From NCBI GenBank assembly GCA_030695945.1, contig JAUYOG010000037.1, positions 1 through 64,000 of the forward strand: a stretch of DNA of 64,000 bases, given 5' to 3'. Numbering within the stretch: the first letter of the stretch is position 1; each line of letters begins with the position of its first letter. The notes below the pieces were generated by a model. That model worked only from the letters and a program-made list of their open reading frames with translations, made no database searches and was not told the origin of the DNA. The DNA comes from Ramlibacter sp. Lineage in GTDB: Bacteria; Pseudomonadota; Gammaproteobacteria; Burkholderiales; Burkholderiaceae_C. A program made the translations under genes and the position numbers. Shown here piece by piece: positions 1 through 8,842 of the stretch.

Positions 1-344
1 CCATGGGGGCACGGCACCGGGGGCACGCCACGGGCTCATTGCAACGCCGCGAACGGCTGGGCCGCGGCGCGAATCAAGCACAGACGCCCGCGGTGGACGG
101 TCTTGCGGCCCATCGTTTCATGCTCGCGGCATCTGTTTGAAGCGGAGCGTAGCGCAGCTGAGTTATGCCGCGCTGGGCCGCGGGGTCGCCCGGCGCAGGG
201 AATTCGGCGAAGGTGCGAAGCACCGGAGCCGAACGCCGTAGCCATCGCGCCGCAGCCCGCCCACGCACAGCTTTGCCGCGAGGTCCAAGAGCAAAGCCAC
301 GCCGATACGGCGCTTTCGAACTTGGGCGACACCACAGTAGCCGG
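1..344. other. Gene-free left edge of the window
   Basis: I see no convincing gene here. Short open frames exist on both strands, but their translations are rich in Arg, Ser, Ala and Pro, lack any family motif, and overlap each other on opposite strands. The stretch looks like a GC-rich intergenic or dispersed element lying downstream of the CoA-transferase gene. I could not test whether it recurs elsewhere in the genome. Confidence 0.4.
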
Positions 345-1535
345 CTACGCCACGATCCCGCGGCGCCTCAGGGCGTCGATCTGCGCCACCGTGAGGCCGA
401 CCTCGCGCAGCACGGCGTCCGTGTCCTGCCCGAGCCGGGGCGCATTGCGGCGGTGCCCGCCGGGCGTTTCCGACAGCTTGGGCACCACGCCCGGCACCGC
501 GAGCCTGGCGCCGTCCTCCATCTCGACTTCCGCCAGCATGCCCCGCGCCCGGTAATGCGGATCGGCCGCGATGTCGGCCACCGTGTAGATTCGGCCCGCC
601 GGCACCGACGCCGCGTCCAGCGCCACCAGGACCTCGTCCACCGTCCGCTGCACCGTCCAGGCGCCGATCGCTGCGTCCAGTTCCGTCACGCGCCCCACCC
701 GGCCCGCGTTGTCGGCAAGCTGCGGATCGGCCGCCAGGTCCGCCCGGCCGATCACGGTCATCAGGCGCTTGAAGATGCTGTCCCCGTTGCCTGCGACCAG
801 GGCGTAACCGCCGTCCCGGCACAGGTAGGCGTTGGTCGGGACGATCCCCGGCATCGCGCTGCCGGCCGGCCCGCGCACGGCGCCGAAAGCGCTGTACTCC
901 GGCAACAGGCTCTCCATGCAGTTGAACACGGCCTCGTACAACGCGACGTCCACGACCTGGCCGCGCCCCGACCGGTGCCGGTGGTGCAATGCGAGCAGGA
1001 TGCCGATCACGCCGTGCAGGGCCGCGAGCGTGTCGCCGATGCTCACGCCCACGCGGACCGGCACCCGCCCGGGCTCACCGGTGAGGTGGCGCAGGCCGCC
1101 CATCGCTTCCGCGACCACGCCGAACCCGGGCCGGTCGCGGTAGGGCCCGCTCTGCCCGTAGCCGCTGATGCGCAGCATGACCAGCCGCGGGTTGAGCGCG
1201 AGCAGTTCGGCCGGGCCGAGCCCCCAGCCTTCCATCGCACCGGGCCGGAAATTCTCGATCAGCACGTCCGCATCGGCGGCCAGCTGCCGCACGATGCCCT
1301 GCGCCTCGCCGTCCTTGAGGTCGAGCGCGATCGAACGCTTGTTGCGCGACTGCACCTGCCACCAGACCGAGGTGCCGTCCTTGAGCATCCGCCACTTGCG
1401 CAGCGGATCGCCGCCGGCGGGCGATTCCACCTTGATCACCTCGGCGCCGAAATCCGCGAGCGTCTTCGCGGCAAACGGGCCGGCGATGAGCTGCCCGAGC
1501 TCGAGCACCTTGACGCCGTCGAGGGGGCCTGCCAT
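345..1535 (-). CDS. CaiB/BaiF family CoA-transferase
   Basis: A 396-residue class III CoA-transferase, which moves CoA between carboxylic acids in the cytoplasm; the substrate cannot be told from sequence. The N-terminus (GVKVLELGQLIAGPFAAKTL) and the following GAEVIKVE are family hallmarks, and IGDTLAALHGVIGILLAL is also typical. The start is the ATG that gives MAGPLDG; an upstream in-frame extension runs into an intergenic repeat and is not protein-like. In most members an Asp sits in the motif pG(F/Y)D before xxxxAxxG and forms the covalent intermediate. Here that motif reads PGFGVVAEAMGG, with Gly at the Asp position. This may mark a subfamily rather than loss of activity. The length is normal for the family. 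The upstream neighbour on the same strand is a polyhydroxyalkanoate-associated protein. Confidence 0.9.
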   Translation of the reverse strand: MAGPLDGVKVLELGQLIAGPFAAKTLADFGAEVIKVESPAGGDPLRKWRMLKDGTSVWWQVQSRNKRSIALDLKDGEAQGIVRQLAADADVLIENFRPGAMEGWGLGPAELLALNPRLVMLRISGYGQSGPYRDRPGFGVVAEAMGGLRHLTGEPGRVPVRVGVSIGDTLAALHGVIGILLALHHRHRSGRGQVVDVALYEAVFNCMESLLPEYSAFGAVRGPAGSAMPGIVPTNAYLCRDGGYALVAGNGDSIFKRLMTVIGRADLAADPQLADNAGRVGRVTELDAAIGAWTVQRTVDEVLVALDAASVPAGRIYTVADIAADPHYRARGMLAEVEMEDGARLAVPGVVPKLSETPGGHRRNAPRLGQDTDAVLREVGLTVAQIDALRRRGIVA

Positions 1536-1538
1536 GTT

Positions 1539-1619
1539 CAGTCGGCGCCGGGCCGCCCCAAGGCGACTGAGGCCCCCTCGGGGGGCAGCGCAGTACACGA
1601 AGTGACAAGCGTGGGGGCC
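1539..1619 (-). repeat. Dispersed 81-bp intergenic repeat, copy 1
   Basis: This sequence is about 95% identical (roughly four differences in 81 bases) to the copy after coaX. Its core on the minus strand is the self-complementary GCCCCCCGAGGGGGC. It begins within a few bases of the stop codon of the upstream minus-strand gene, as the second copy does, so it may act as a 3' hairpin or transcription-attenuating element. Similar short GC-rich intergenic repeats are common in Comamonadaceae genomes; that statement is general knowledge and was not checked here. Confidence 0.8.
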
Positions 1620-1623
1620 ATGA

Positions 1624-2007
1624 TCAGGCTTTTTTCTTGGCCGCGGCCTTTTTTGCCGGCGCCTTCTTCGCGTGGTCTCGCTTGGCGATCGCGTGGTCGA
1701 ACGCCTTGAGCGGCTCGGGGTGCTCCAGCAGTTGGTCGAGGTTCTTCACGATCTCGCTCTCGATGCGCTCGCGGAACGCGCCCAGCAGGAAGCCGAGTTT
1801 CGCGTGCAGCTCGAAGCGGTCCTTGGTCACCTTCAGTTCGCCACTGGCGCCGGTGCGGGTGAAGGTCACGACGTCGGCGGTCTTGCCTTCCTCGTAGGTG
1901 CACTCCATGCCCAGCTTCTCCTCCGCGCTCTCCGCCCAGCGGAAAGCCAGCTTGCGCGCGGCGGCGAGCCCCAACTTGTGATCTCGCGAAATGATGATGT
2001 CATGCAC
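1624..2007 (-). CDS. Polyhydroxyalkanoic acid system family protein
   Basis: A 127-residue protein matching the small PHA-granule-region family (PHA_gran_rgn). It has an N-terminal MHDIIISRDHKLG followed by a basic Arg/Lys segment, a central beta-rich part (VTFTRTGASGELKVTKDRFEL), and a helical C-terminal half. It ends in a lysine/alanine tail (KKAPAKKAAAKKKA) like the nucleic-acid-binding tails of phasin-type proteins. Members are linked to storage-polymer metabolism, but their biochemistry is not settled. The start codon overlaps the end of the upstream aminopeptidase gene by 8 bases, so the two are probably co-translated. Confidence 0.8.
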   Translation of the reverse strand: MHDIIISRDHKLGLAAARKLAFRWAESAEEKLGMECTYEEGKTADVVTFTRTGASGELKVTKDRFELHAKLGFLLGAFRERIESEIVKNLDQLLEHPEPLKAFDHAIAKRDHAKKAPAKKAAAKKKA

Positions 2008-3073
2008 TACCCATCTCCTTCAGCAGCCTGTGCCGCTCTTCCTTGGGCAAATCGGCCAGCCGTTTCACCGCATCATAGAACCGCTGCCAGTCCTGCCTTT
2101 CGCGCAGGAACAGCGCCTCGAAGCCGGGCACCAGCTCGTCGTAGGCGGCCTGCGCGCCGAAGGACGCGTTGTTGGCTCTTTCCACCCACTGGTCGAAACC
2201 GCGGAAGCGCGCGGGGTCGCCGCCCCAGCTCTCGCGCAGCTTCAGGTAGGCGGCACGGAAGTCGCGCAGGGCCGCCTGCTTGAGCCGGTCGCGTTCCGCG
2301 CCCTGCGTGCTCTCGTAGATCCCCTCCAGGCGCTTGCGCGTGGCCAGCGCGAGCGCGCGGAACTCATTGCGGCGGGCGTTGAACTCCGCGTACTCCGTGC
2401 GGGCCGCATCGCCTGCCTGCGCCGCCAGCCAGCGCGCGCCGCCCAGGCGTTCGACCGCGGTGGCGAAGGACTCGTTGAACATGGTGTCGTGCTTGGCATA
2501 GACCACCTGGTGGGCGAGTTCGTGGAAGAGCAGCCGTGCCAACTCCCCCTCGGGGTAGTAGATGAACGTGTTGAGCAGCGGGTCTCCGCCCGCCCAGTTC
2601 ATCCAGCCCAGTGTGGAGTACGCCGGCACCGGGTAGACGTTCGACTCGTAGCCTTGCGCCGCGAGCTCGGCCGCGTCGGCCCGCGCCTTCGCCTCGTCGA
2701 AGTAGCCCTTGTAGGTCACGCAACCCGTCACGGGGAAGCACCAGTTCTTGAGCGTCACCGAATACGCCGGCGCCGCGACAACGTTCCAGACCACCGCGGC
2801 ACGCCGGAGATCGGCATAGCGGCGGTAACTCGGGTTGTCCGGCAGTTTCAGTTCGGCCACGGCGAAGTTGCGAATGCGCTGGCTCAGGGCCAGGCGGGCC
2901 TTCAGGCGGTCCGGCGACTCTTCGGCCGACAGCCAGTCCTCGACCGGTTTGGCGGCGCTCATCATCTGGAGGTGCCCGGTGGCGGATTGCCAGTAGTACC
3001 CCAGGTTCGCGCAGCCCGAGACGCACACCAACGCCGCCGTTGCCGCCAGGGCCGCGAAGCCTGCCATCGCCAT
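2000..3073 (-). CDS. Predicted zinc aminopeptidase, lipoprotein
   Basis: A 357-residue protein of the COG4324/Aminopep family. The N-terminus is a lipoprotein signal (hydrophobic GFAALAATAALVCVSGC with the lipobox Cys), so it is expected to be anchored in the envelope. The zinc-protease motif HELAH lies in LLFHELAHQVVYAKHD, followed by FNESFATAVE, which should supply the third ligand. I chose the ATG preceded by GGAAGGGAG rather than the longer frame, because the upstream extension is basic and runs into the next gene. Family membership is clear; the physiological substrate is not known. Confidence 0.85.
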   Translation of the reverse strand: MAMAGFAALAATAALVCVSGCANLGYYWQSATGHLQMMSAAKPVEDWLSAEESPDRLKARLALSQRIRNFAVAELKLPDNPSYRRYADLRRAAVVWNVVAAPAYSVTLKNWCFPVTGCVTYKGYFDEAKARADAAELAAQGYESNVYPVPAYSTLGWMNWAGGDPLLNTFIYYPEGELARLLFHELAHQVVYAKHDTMFNESFATAVERLGGARWLAAQAGDAARTEYAEFNARRNEFRALALATRKRLEGIYESTQGAERDRLKQAALRDFRAAYLKLRESWGGDPARFRGFDQWVERANNASFGAQAAYDELVPGFEALFLRERQDWQRFYDAVKRLADLPKEERHRLLKEMGSA

Positions 3074-3087
3074 GAACGCTCCCTTCC

Positions 3088-5169
3088 TCACGCCGCCCGG
3101 ACTTCGACCAGGCAGTCGTAGAACACCGGCCCGCGCCCCATGTCGGTGAGCTTCTGGCTGGTGAGCTGGTTGACGTTGGTTCCATCCAGCCCCAGCTTGC
3201 GCCACCACACGCCCAGGCCGTTGACCACGCCGGGCCGCGCTCGCGCGGAGACCTGCGCCTTGCAGCGGTACTCGCCACGGTCGTTGAACACGCGCACGAC
3301 GGCGCCCGACACGATGCCGCGTTCAGCCGCGTCGCTGGCATGGATCTCCAGCAGCGGCTCGCCCTCGATGTCGCGCAGGCTGCGCACGTTGACGAAGCTG
3401 GAATTGAGGAAGTTGCGCGCCGGGGGCGAAATCATCGCGAGCGGGAAGCGCGCGGAGCTTCCGGCCGTCTCGTGGTTGGGAAGGTGGTCCGGCAGGCCGT
3501 CCTGCCCCTGACGCGCGAGCGCCTCGCTGAAAAACTCGCAGCGGCCGGAGGCCGTCGGAAAGCCGCCCTGCGCGAATGGGGCGTCCGGGATGTCGAGTGT
3601 CGCGAACCCCTGTTCCAGCAGCCGGTCGAAATCGACGCGATCGCCGAACGCGACGCGGCAAAGGCTCTCGTCGTCCTGGGCGAAACACGGCTCGGTGAAC
3701 CCCATGCGGCGCGCGAGCTGTCGGAAGATCTCCGAGTTGGGCCGGGACTGGCCGACCGGCGCAATCGCGGGACGGTTGAGCAGCACGTCGGTGTGGCCGT
3801 ACGCCATGTGCACGTCCCAGTGCTCCAGCTGGGTGGTCGCCGGCAGGATGTAGTCGGCGTAGTCGGCGGTGTCGGTCTGGAAGTGCTCGAGCACCACGGT
3901 GAAGAGGTCGTCGCGCGCGAAGCCCGCCACGACCTTCGAGGACTCCGGCGCCACGGCGACGGGGTTGCTGTCGTAGACGATCAGGGCCTCGACCTTCGGG
4001 CCGAAGGCGGGCGACCCCGCGCGCAGCAGGTCGTCGCCGATCGTGCTCATGTTGATCGTGCGCGGCGTGCGGCCGGCCAGCAGGTCGGGCCGCTGCAGGG
4101 CCGCCTTGTCCACCGGGAACATGCCCGAGCTCGACAGCAGCATTCCCCCGGCGCGGTGACGCCACGCGCCGGTGAGCGCCGGCAGGCAGGCCACGGCCCT
4201 CACCGCATTGCCGCCGCCGCGCACCCGCTGCATGCCGTAGTTCAGGCGGATCGCGGCGGGCTGCGTCGTGCCCCAGTCGCGCGCGAGCGAGCGGACCTGC
4301 TCCGCGCTCACGCCGCAAATCGCAGCGGCGCGCTCCGGGCTCCAGCGCAAGGCGCGCTCACGCAGGCCCTCCCACCCTTGCGTGTGTTGCGCGATGTAGT
4401 CGTGATCCAGCCAGTCGTTGACGATCAGCTCGTGCATCATCGCAAGCGCCAGCGCGGCGTCCGTTCCCGGGCGCAGCTGCACGTGTTCGTGGCACTTCTC
4501 GGCGGTCTCGGTGCGACGGGGATCGATGCACACGAGCTTCGCACCGGCGCGCTTGGCCGCCTGCGCCAGCCGCCAGAAGTGCAGGTTGCTGCCGATGGAG
4601 TTGCTGCCCCAGATGAGGATCAGCTTCGATTCCGCGAAGAACTCCACCTTCATGCCGACCTTGTCGCCCAGCGTCTGGGTCAGCGCCTCGGCGCCGGCGC
4701 TGGCGCAGATCGTCCGGTCCAGGAGCGAGGCCCCGAGTCGATGGAAGAAGCGCGCCGCGATGCTTTCGCTTTGCACCAGCCCCATGGTGCCCGCGTAGCT
4801 GTAGGGGAGGATCGCCTGGGGGTCGCGCGCCGCGATGGCCCCCAGGCGGTCCGCGATATCGTCCAGGGCCTCGTCCCAGCCGACGGGCTCGAAGCGGCCG
4901 GAGCCCTTGGCGCCGGTGCGGCGCAGGGGCTGCAGCAGCCGCTCCGGGTGGTAGGTTCGCTCGGTGTACCGCGACACCTTGGTGCACAGCACACCATCGG
5001 TGTGGCGGTGGTCCGCGTTACCCCCGACCTTCACCGCCACGCCGTTCTGCACCGTGGTCACCAGCGAGCAGGTGTCCGGGCAGTCGTGGGGGCACGCGCC
5101 CCGCACGATCTGTGCGTTTTTCACGAAGCTGACGGTCGAGCTAGGGGAGATGCCGATGGTGTTGCTCAA
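3088..5169 (-). CDS. Molybdopterin-dependent oxidoreductase
   Basis: A 693-residue molybdopterin oxidoreductase of the anaerobic dehydrogenase class. An N-terminal [4Fe-4S] site is formed by CPHDCPDTC and a later Cys in GVLCTKV (spacing 3, 3 and about 27 residues). The central molybdopterin domains follow, then a C-terminal dinucleotide-binding domain (PARNFLNSSFVNV, ending near VFYDCLVEV). No twin-arginine signal is visible, so it is probably cytoplasmic. The frame begins at a TTG codon with AGGG seven bases upstream; a GTG at residue 16 is an alternative. No iron-sulfur or membrane subunit gene is adjacent, so the electron partner is unknown. It is transcribed divergently from the binding-protein gene. 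Confidence 0.88.
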   Translation of the reverse strand: MSNTIGISPSSTVSFVKNAQIVRGACPHDCPDTCSLVTTVQNGVAVKVGGNADHRHTDGVLCTKVSRYTERTYHPERLLQPLRRTGAKGSGRFEPVGWDEALDDIADRLGAIAARDPQAILPYSYAGTMGLVQSESIAARFFHRLGASLLDRTICASAGAEALTQTLGDKVGMKVEFFAESKLILIWGSNSIGSNLHFWRLAQAAKRAGAKLVCIDPRRTETAEKCHEHVQLRPGTDAALALAMMHELIVNDWLDHDYIAQHTQGWEGLRERALRWSPERAAAICGVSAEQVRSLARDWGTTQPAAIRLNYGMQRVRGGGNAVRAVACLPALTGAWRHRAGGMLLSSSGMFPVDKAALQRPDLLAGRTPRTINMSTIGDDLLRAGSPAFGPKVEALIVYDSNPVAVAPESSKVVAGFARDDLFTVVLEHFQTDTADYADYILPATTQLEHWDVHMAYGHTDVLLNRPAIAPVGQSRPNSEIFRQLARRMGFTEPCFAQDDESLCRVAFGDRVDFDRLLEQGFATLDIPDAPFAQGGFPTASGRCEFFSEALARQGQDGLPDHLPNHETAGSSARFPLAMISPPARNFLNSSFVNVRSLRDIEGEPLLEIHASDAAERGIVSGAVVRVFNDRGEYRCKAQVSARARPGVVNGLGVWWRKLGLDGTNVNQLTSQKLTDMGRGPVFYDCLVEVRAA

Positions 5170-5232
5170 TGGGTAACCCTATAGTTTGCGCACTGGCCCC
5201 GATTTATTCCAAAGGCCGCAGGAGACAAAAGC

Positions 5233-6366
5233 ATGAGTTTCATCCATTCGACGGCGCGCAGCCTGATGGTAGCCGCCCTGACGGCAATGAGTGTGGCCGG
5301 GCATGCCCAGCAAGAGGGGGTCACCAAGTCCAGCATCGTCATCGGGCAATCGGTGGCGCTGACGGGCCCCGGTTCCTCCCTGGCGGTGCCGTTCCACCAG
5401 GGCGCCAAGATGTACTTCGACCGGGTGAACGCCGCAGGCGGCATCAACGGCCGCAAGATCGACCTGGTCACGCTGGACGACCGCGGCAACGCCCAGACGG
5501 CGGCGGCCAACGCCAAGAAGCTGCTCGAGCAGGGGGTACTGTCCCTGTTCGGCTTCTACGGCTCGCCCCAGGTGACCGCGGTCTACCCCCAGATCAAGGA
5601 CGGGGATGTCCTAATGTTCGCACCCATGGCCGCGGCCGACGAATTCCGGGGCGCGATGTACGGCAACGTCTATTCGGTGCGGCCGGGCTACGCCGAGGAA
5701 GCCGCCGCGATTGCAAAGCACGCGGAAACGCTGGGCGCCAAGCGCCTCGGCATCCTGCACGCCACCGACAGCGAATCCCTCGCGGCCCTGGACTCCGCCA
5801 CCCGGACCATGTCCAGCATGGGCGCCAACGTCGTGGCCAACGCGCCCGTCACCCCGGGCAGCGTCGCCAACAGCGTCGACAAGGTGCTGGCTGCGAAACC
5901 GGAATCGGTCCTGGTGATCGGCGACTCCAACGGCGCCGCCAACGCCGTGCGCGACCTGCGCGCCAAGGGCTTCCGCGGCCCGATCTACGGCTTCTCCAAC
6001 ACAGGCGAAAGCCTGCTGGCCGAAGAGCTGGGGTCGGCCGGCGCCGGCGTGGTCGTGGTGCGGGTCGTGCCGAAGAGCGACACGGCCAAGGTGGCGGTGG
6101 TGCGGGAACTGATGGCGGACGCCCTGGCCGCCAAGCTCGGCAAGACCAACGTGTACATGCTGGAAGGCTATATCGCGGCGCGCGTGTATGCGGAAGCGTT
6201 GCGCCGCATTCCGAAAGACGTCAGTCGCGCCAAGTTCAAGAAGTCGCTGGAGGCGCTGGACGACGTGAGCGTCGGCGGCTTCCGGGTTCATTTCGCCGAC
6301 GACCGCGTCGCCTCCAAGCTCGTGGAACTGAGCTTGATCGATTCGCAGGGCAAGGTCCGCGAGTAG
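5233..6366 (+). CDS. ABC transporter substrate-binding protein (branched-chain amino acid type)
   Basis: A 377-residue periplasmic binding protein of the type 1 fold (Peripla_BP_6, LivJ-like). A Sec signal peptide with a hydrophobic core (SLMVAALTAMSVAGHAQ) precedes the mature protein. KSSIVIGQSVALTGPGSSLA and the segment around GGINGRKIDLVTLDD are diagnostic. The start has AGGAG eight bases upstream. No permease or ATPase gene lies beside it, so it is an orphan binding protein, a frequent arrangement in Burkholderiales. The ligand is unknown; nearby peptidase genes make amino acids or peptide-derived compounds plausible, by inference only. Confidence 0.9.
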   Translation: MSFIHSTARSLMVAALTAMSVAGHAQQEGVTKSSIVIGQSVALTGPGSSLAVPFHQGAKMYFDRVNAAGGINGRKIDLVTLDDRGNAQTAAANAKKLLEQGVLSLFGFYGSPQVTAVYPQIKDGDVLMFAPMAAADEFRGAMYGNVYSVRPGYAEEAAAIAKHAETLGAKRLGILHATDSESLAALDSATRTMSSMGANVVANAPVTPGSVANSVDKVLAAKPESVLVIGDSNGAANAVRDLRAKGFRGPIYGFSNTGESLLAEELGSAGAGVVVVRVVPKSDTAKVAVVRELMADALAAKLGKTNVYMLEGYIAARVYAEALRRIPKDVSRAKFKKSLEALDDVSVGGFRVHFADDRVASKLVELSLIDSQGKVRE

Positions 6367-6380
6367 CGGACGACACGCGG

Positions 6381-7559
6381 TCAGGCCGGCAGCTCCCGCA
6401 CGGTTGCCAGGCCGCGCATGAAGGCTTCGCAGCGCGCGAGCTGCTCCAGGCTCACGAATTCGTCGGGCTGGTGGGCCTGCGCGATGCTGCCCGGGCCGCA
6501 CACCACCGTGGGTATGCCCGAGTTCTTGAAGATGCCGGCCTCGGTCCCGAAGGCCACCAGCGTCGTGCGCTGCTCGCCCGACAGGCGCTGCGCCAGCCGC
6601 GTGATGGCATCGCCCGCGGAGCCGAGGAAGCTGGGGATCTCGCAGATGGTCTCGAAGCGGAACCCCGCGTCGGGCGCCACCGCCTTCATCGCGGGCTCCA
6701 GGGACCGCGCATGGGCCACGACGGCCTGCTGCATGGCCCGCGCATCGGCCGTCGGCAGGTCCCGGAACTCGTAGCGGAACTCCGCGTCGCGCGGGACCAC
6801 GTTGTCGGCGATGCCGCCGTGGAACTGGCCGACGCTCGCCGTCGAAAACGGGACGTCGAAGCCCTCGTAGCGCGGCTCCTCGCGCTCGAAGCCTTCGGCC
6901 ATGTCGCGCACCTTGCCCACCACGCGCGCCGCCATTTCGATGGCGTTGACGGAAGTGGGCGTGAGCGAGGAGTGCGCTTCCTTGCCGCGCACACAGCATT
7001 TGTAGCGGTACACACCCTTGTGGGCGATCGCCGGCACCATGCTGGTCGGTTCGCCGATGATGCAAGCCAGCGGCCGGATGCCCGCATCGCGCAGGTCCGC
7101 GATCAGTTCCTTGACGCCGAAACAGCCGACCTCCTCGTCGTAGCTGAGGGCCAAGTGGATCGCGAAAGGCGCCTTGCTTTCGAGGAAGCTGCCGGCATGG
7201 GCCAGCGCGATCGCGATGAAGCTCTTCATGTCGGCCGAGCCCCGCCCGTAAAGCCGCCCGCCCCGCACGGTCGCGCTCAAGGGATCCTCAGTCCAGTCCT
7301 GGCCGTCCCAGGGCACCGTGTCGGTGTGACCGGAAAGTATGACTCCGGCAGGTTTGCCCTCACCCAGCGTAGCGAAGAGGTTCGCCTTGGTCCGCTGGGC
7401 GTTGTACGTGAGGCGACTCGAAACCCCCAGCCGCGCCAGTTCGTCACGCGCGAAATGGATCAGTTCGAGGTTCGAATGGGCGCTGACGGTGTTCATGCGC
7501 ACGAGCGTTCGCGCCATTTCCAGCGCGCGCGGGGAAACCGCGGTGGGTGTGAGATCCAT
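6381..7559 (-). CDS. argE: Acetylornithine deacetylase (M20 family)
   Basis: A 392-residue M20 metallohydrolase best matching ArgE, which removes the acetyl group from N-acetylornithine in arginine synthesis. Metal-site motifs are SGHTDTVPW, GRGSADMKSF, the catalytic Glu pair in SYDEEVGC, and IIGEPTSM. The dimerisation domain follows GKEAHSSLT. The C-terminal CGPGSIAQAHQPDEFV carries the last His ligand. Related amidohydrolases share these motifs, so the exact substrate is inferred. It is divergent from the next M20 gene across about 86 bases. Confidence 0.88.
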   Translation of the reverse strand: MDLTPTAVSPRALEMARTLVRMNTVSAHSNLELIHFARDELARLGVSSRLTYNAQRTKANLFATLGEGKPAGVILSGHTDTVPWDGQDWTEDPLSATVRGGRLYGRGSADMKSFIAIALAHAGSFLESKAPFAIHLALSYDEEVGCFGVKELIADLRDAGIRPLACIIGEPTSMVPAIAHKGVYRYKCCVRGKEAHSSLTPTSVNAIEMAARVVGKVRDMAEGFEREEPRYEGFDVPFSTASVGQFHGGIADNVVPRDAEFRYEFRDLPTADARAMQQAVVAHARSLEPAMKAVAPDAGFRFETICEIPSFLGSAGDAITRLAQRLSGEQRTTLVAFGTEAGIFKNSGIPTVVCGPGSIAQAHQPDEFVSLEQLARCEAFMRGLATVRELPA

Positions 7560-7645
7560 TGCACGATTCTCGCGGATATCCCCTCGTGACGCCGGCAGGC
7601 GCGGCGGGCTAGACTGGCGGACTCCAAAAGCGCAAGAACCCTGAC

Positions 7646-8842
7646 ATGAAAATCCTGGACTCCGTGGTCACGCAAGCGGCCTCCATCGCGGCCATCCGGC
7701 GCGATATCCACGCCCACCCCGAACTCTGTTTCGAGGAGGTGCGCACCGCCGACGTCGTGGCGCAAAAACTCGCCGAATGGGGCATCCCCGTCCACCTCGG
7801 CCTGGGCAAGACCGGCGTGGTCGGCATCGTGAAGAACGGCAGCGGCTCGCGCGCCGTCGGCCTGCGCGCCGACATGGACGCCCTGCCGATGCAGGAGTTC
7901 AACACCTTCGGCCATGCCAGCAAGCATGCCGGCAAGATGCACGCCTGCGGCCATGATGGCCACGTCGCGATGCTGCTCGCCGCGGCGCAGCATCTCGCGA
8001 AGAACCGCAACTTCGACGGCACCGTCTACCTGATCTTCCAGCCCGCCGAGGAAGGCGGCGGCGGCGCCCGCGAAATGATCAAGGACGGCCTGTTCGAGCA
8101 GTTCCCCATGGAGGCCGTGTTCGGCATGCACAACTGGCCCGGCACGCAGGTGGGCAAGTTCGCCGTGAGCGCGGGGCCGGTCATGGCGTCGAGCAACGAG
8201 TTCAAGATCACGATCCGCGGCAAGGGCAGCCACGCCGCCCTGCCCCACAACGGGATCGACCCGGTGCCGATCGCCTGCCAGATGGTGCAGGCCTTCCAGA
8301 CCATCATCAGCCGCAACAAGAAGCCGATCGACGCCGGCGTGGTGTCCGTCACGATGATCCACGCGGGCGAAGCCACCAACGTCGTGCCCGACAGCTGCGA
8401 GTTGCAGGGGACCGTGCGCACCTTCACCGTGGAAGTGCTGGACCTCATCGAAAAGCGGATGAAGCAGATCGCCGAGCACGTCTGCGCCGCGCACGACGCG
8501 GTGTGCGAGTTCGAGTTCGTGCGCAATTACCCGCCCACCATCAACTCCGCGGCTGAAGCGCAGTTCGCCCGCGAAGTCATGGCTTCGATCGTCGGCGCCG
8601 ACAACGTCGAGGTGCAGGAGCCCACGATGGGCGCGGAAGACTTCGCCTACATGCTGCAGGCCAAGCCCGGCGCGTACTGCTTCATCGCGAACGGCGACGG
8701 CAGCCACCGCGAGATGGGCCACGGCGCGGGCCCCTGCATGCTGCACAACCCCAGCTACGACTTCAACGACGACCTGATCCCGCTCGGCGCCACCTACTGG
8801 GTGCGCCTTGCCGAAGCCTGGCTCGCAAGGGACCAGGCATGA
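7646..8842 (+). CDS. M20 family amidohydrolase (hippurate hydrolase-like)
   Basis: A 398-residue member of the hippuricase/IAA-amino-acid hydrolase branch of M20, which cleaves N-acyl or N-aroyl amino acids in the cytoplasm. Metal-binding motifs are GLRADMDALPM, HACGHDGH, PAEEGGGGAREM, GMHNWPG and MGAEDFAYM. The lid domain carries GSHAALPHNGIDP. The stop overlaps the start of the DUF2817 peptidase by four bases (ATGA), so the two are translationally coupled and probably act in one peptide or acyl-amino-acid breakdown route. The substrate is not predictable. Confidence 0.9.
   Translation: MKILDSVVTQAASIAAIRRDIHAHPELCFEEVRTADVVAQKLAEWGIPVHLGLGKTGVVGIVKNGSGSRAVGLRADMDALPMQEFNTFGHASKHAGKMHACGHDGHVAMLLAAAQHLAKNRNFDGTVYLIFQPAEEGGGGAREMIKDGLFEQFPMEAVFGMHNWPGTQVGKFAVSAGPVMASSNEFKITIRGKGSHAALPHNGIDPVPIACQMVQAFQTIISRNKKPIDAGVVSVTMIHAGEATNVVPDSCELQGTVRTFTVEVLDLIEKRMKQIAEHVCAAHDAVCEFEFVRNYPPTINSAAEAQFAREVMASIVGADNVEVQEPTMGAEDFAYMLQAKPGAYCFIANGDGSHREMGHGAGPCMLHNPSYDFNDDLIPLGATYWVRLAEAWLARDQA

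Noticed and set aside
36..335. Possible 99-residue protein at the left edge
   Set aside because: Basic, Ser/Ala/Arg-rich translation without family features, overlapped by other frames on both strands; more likely intergenic.
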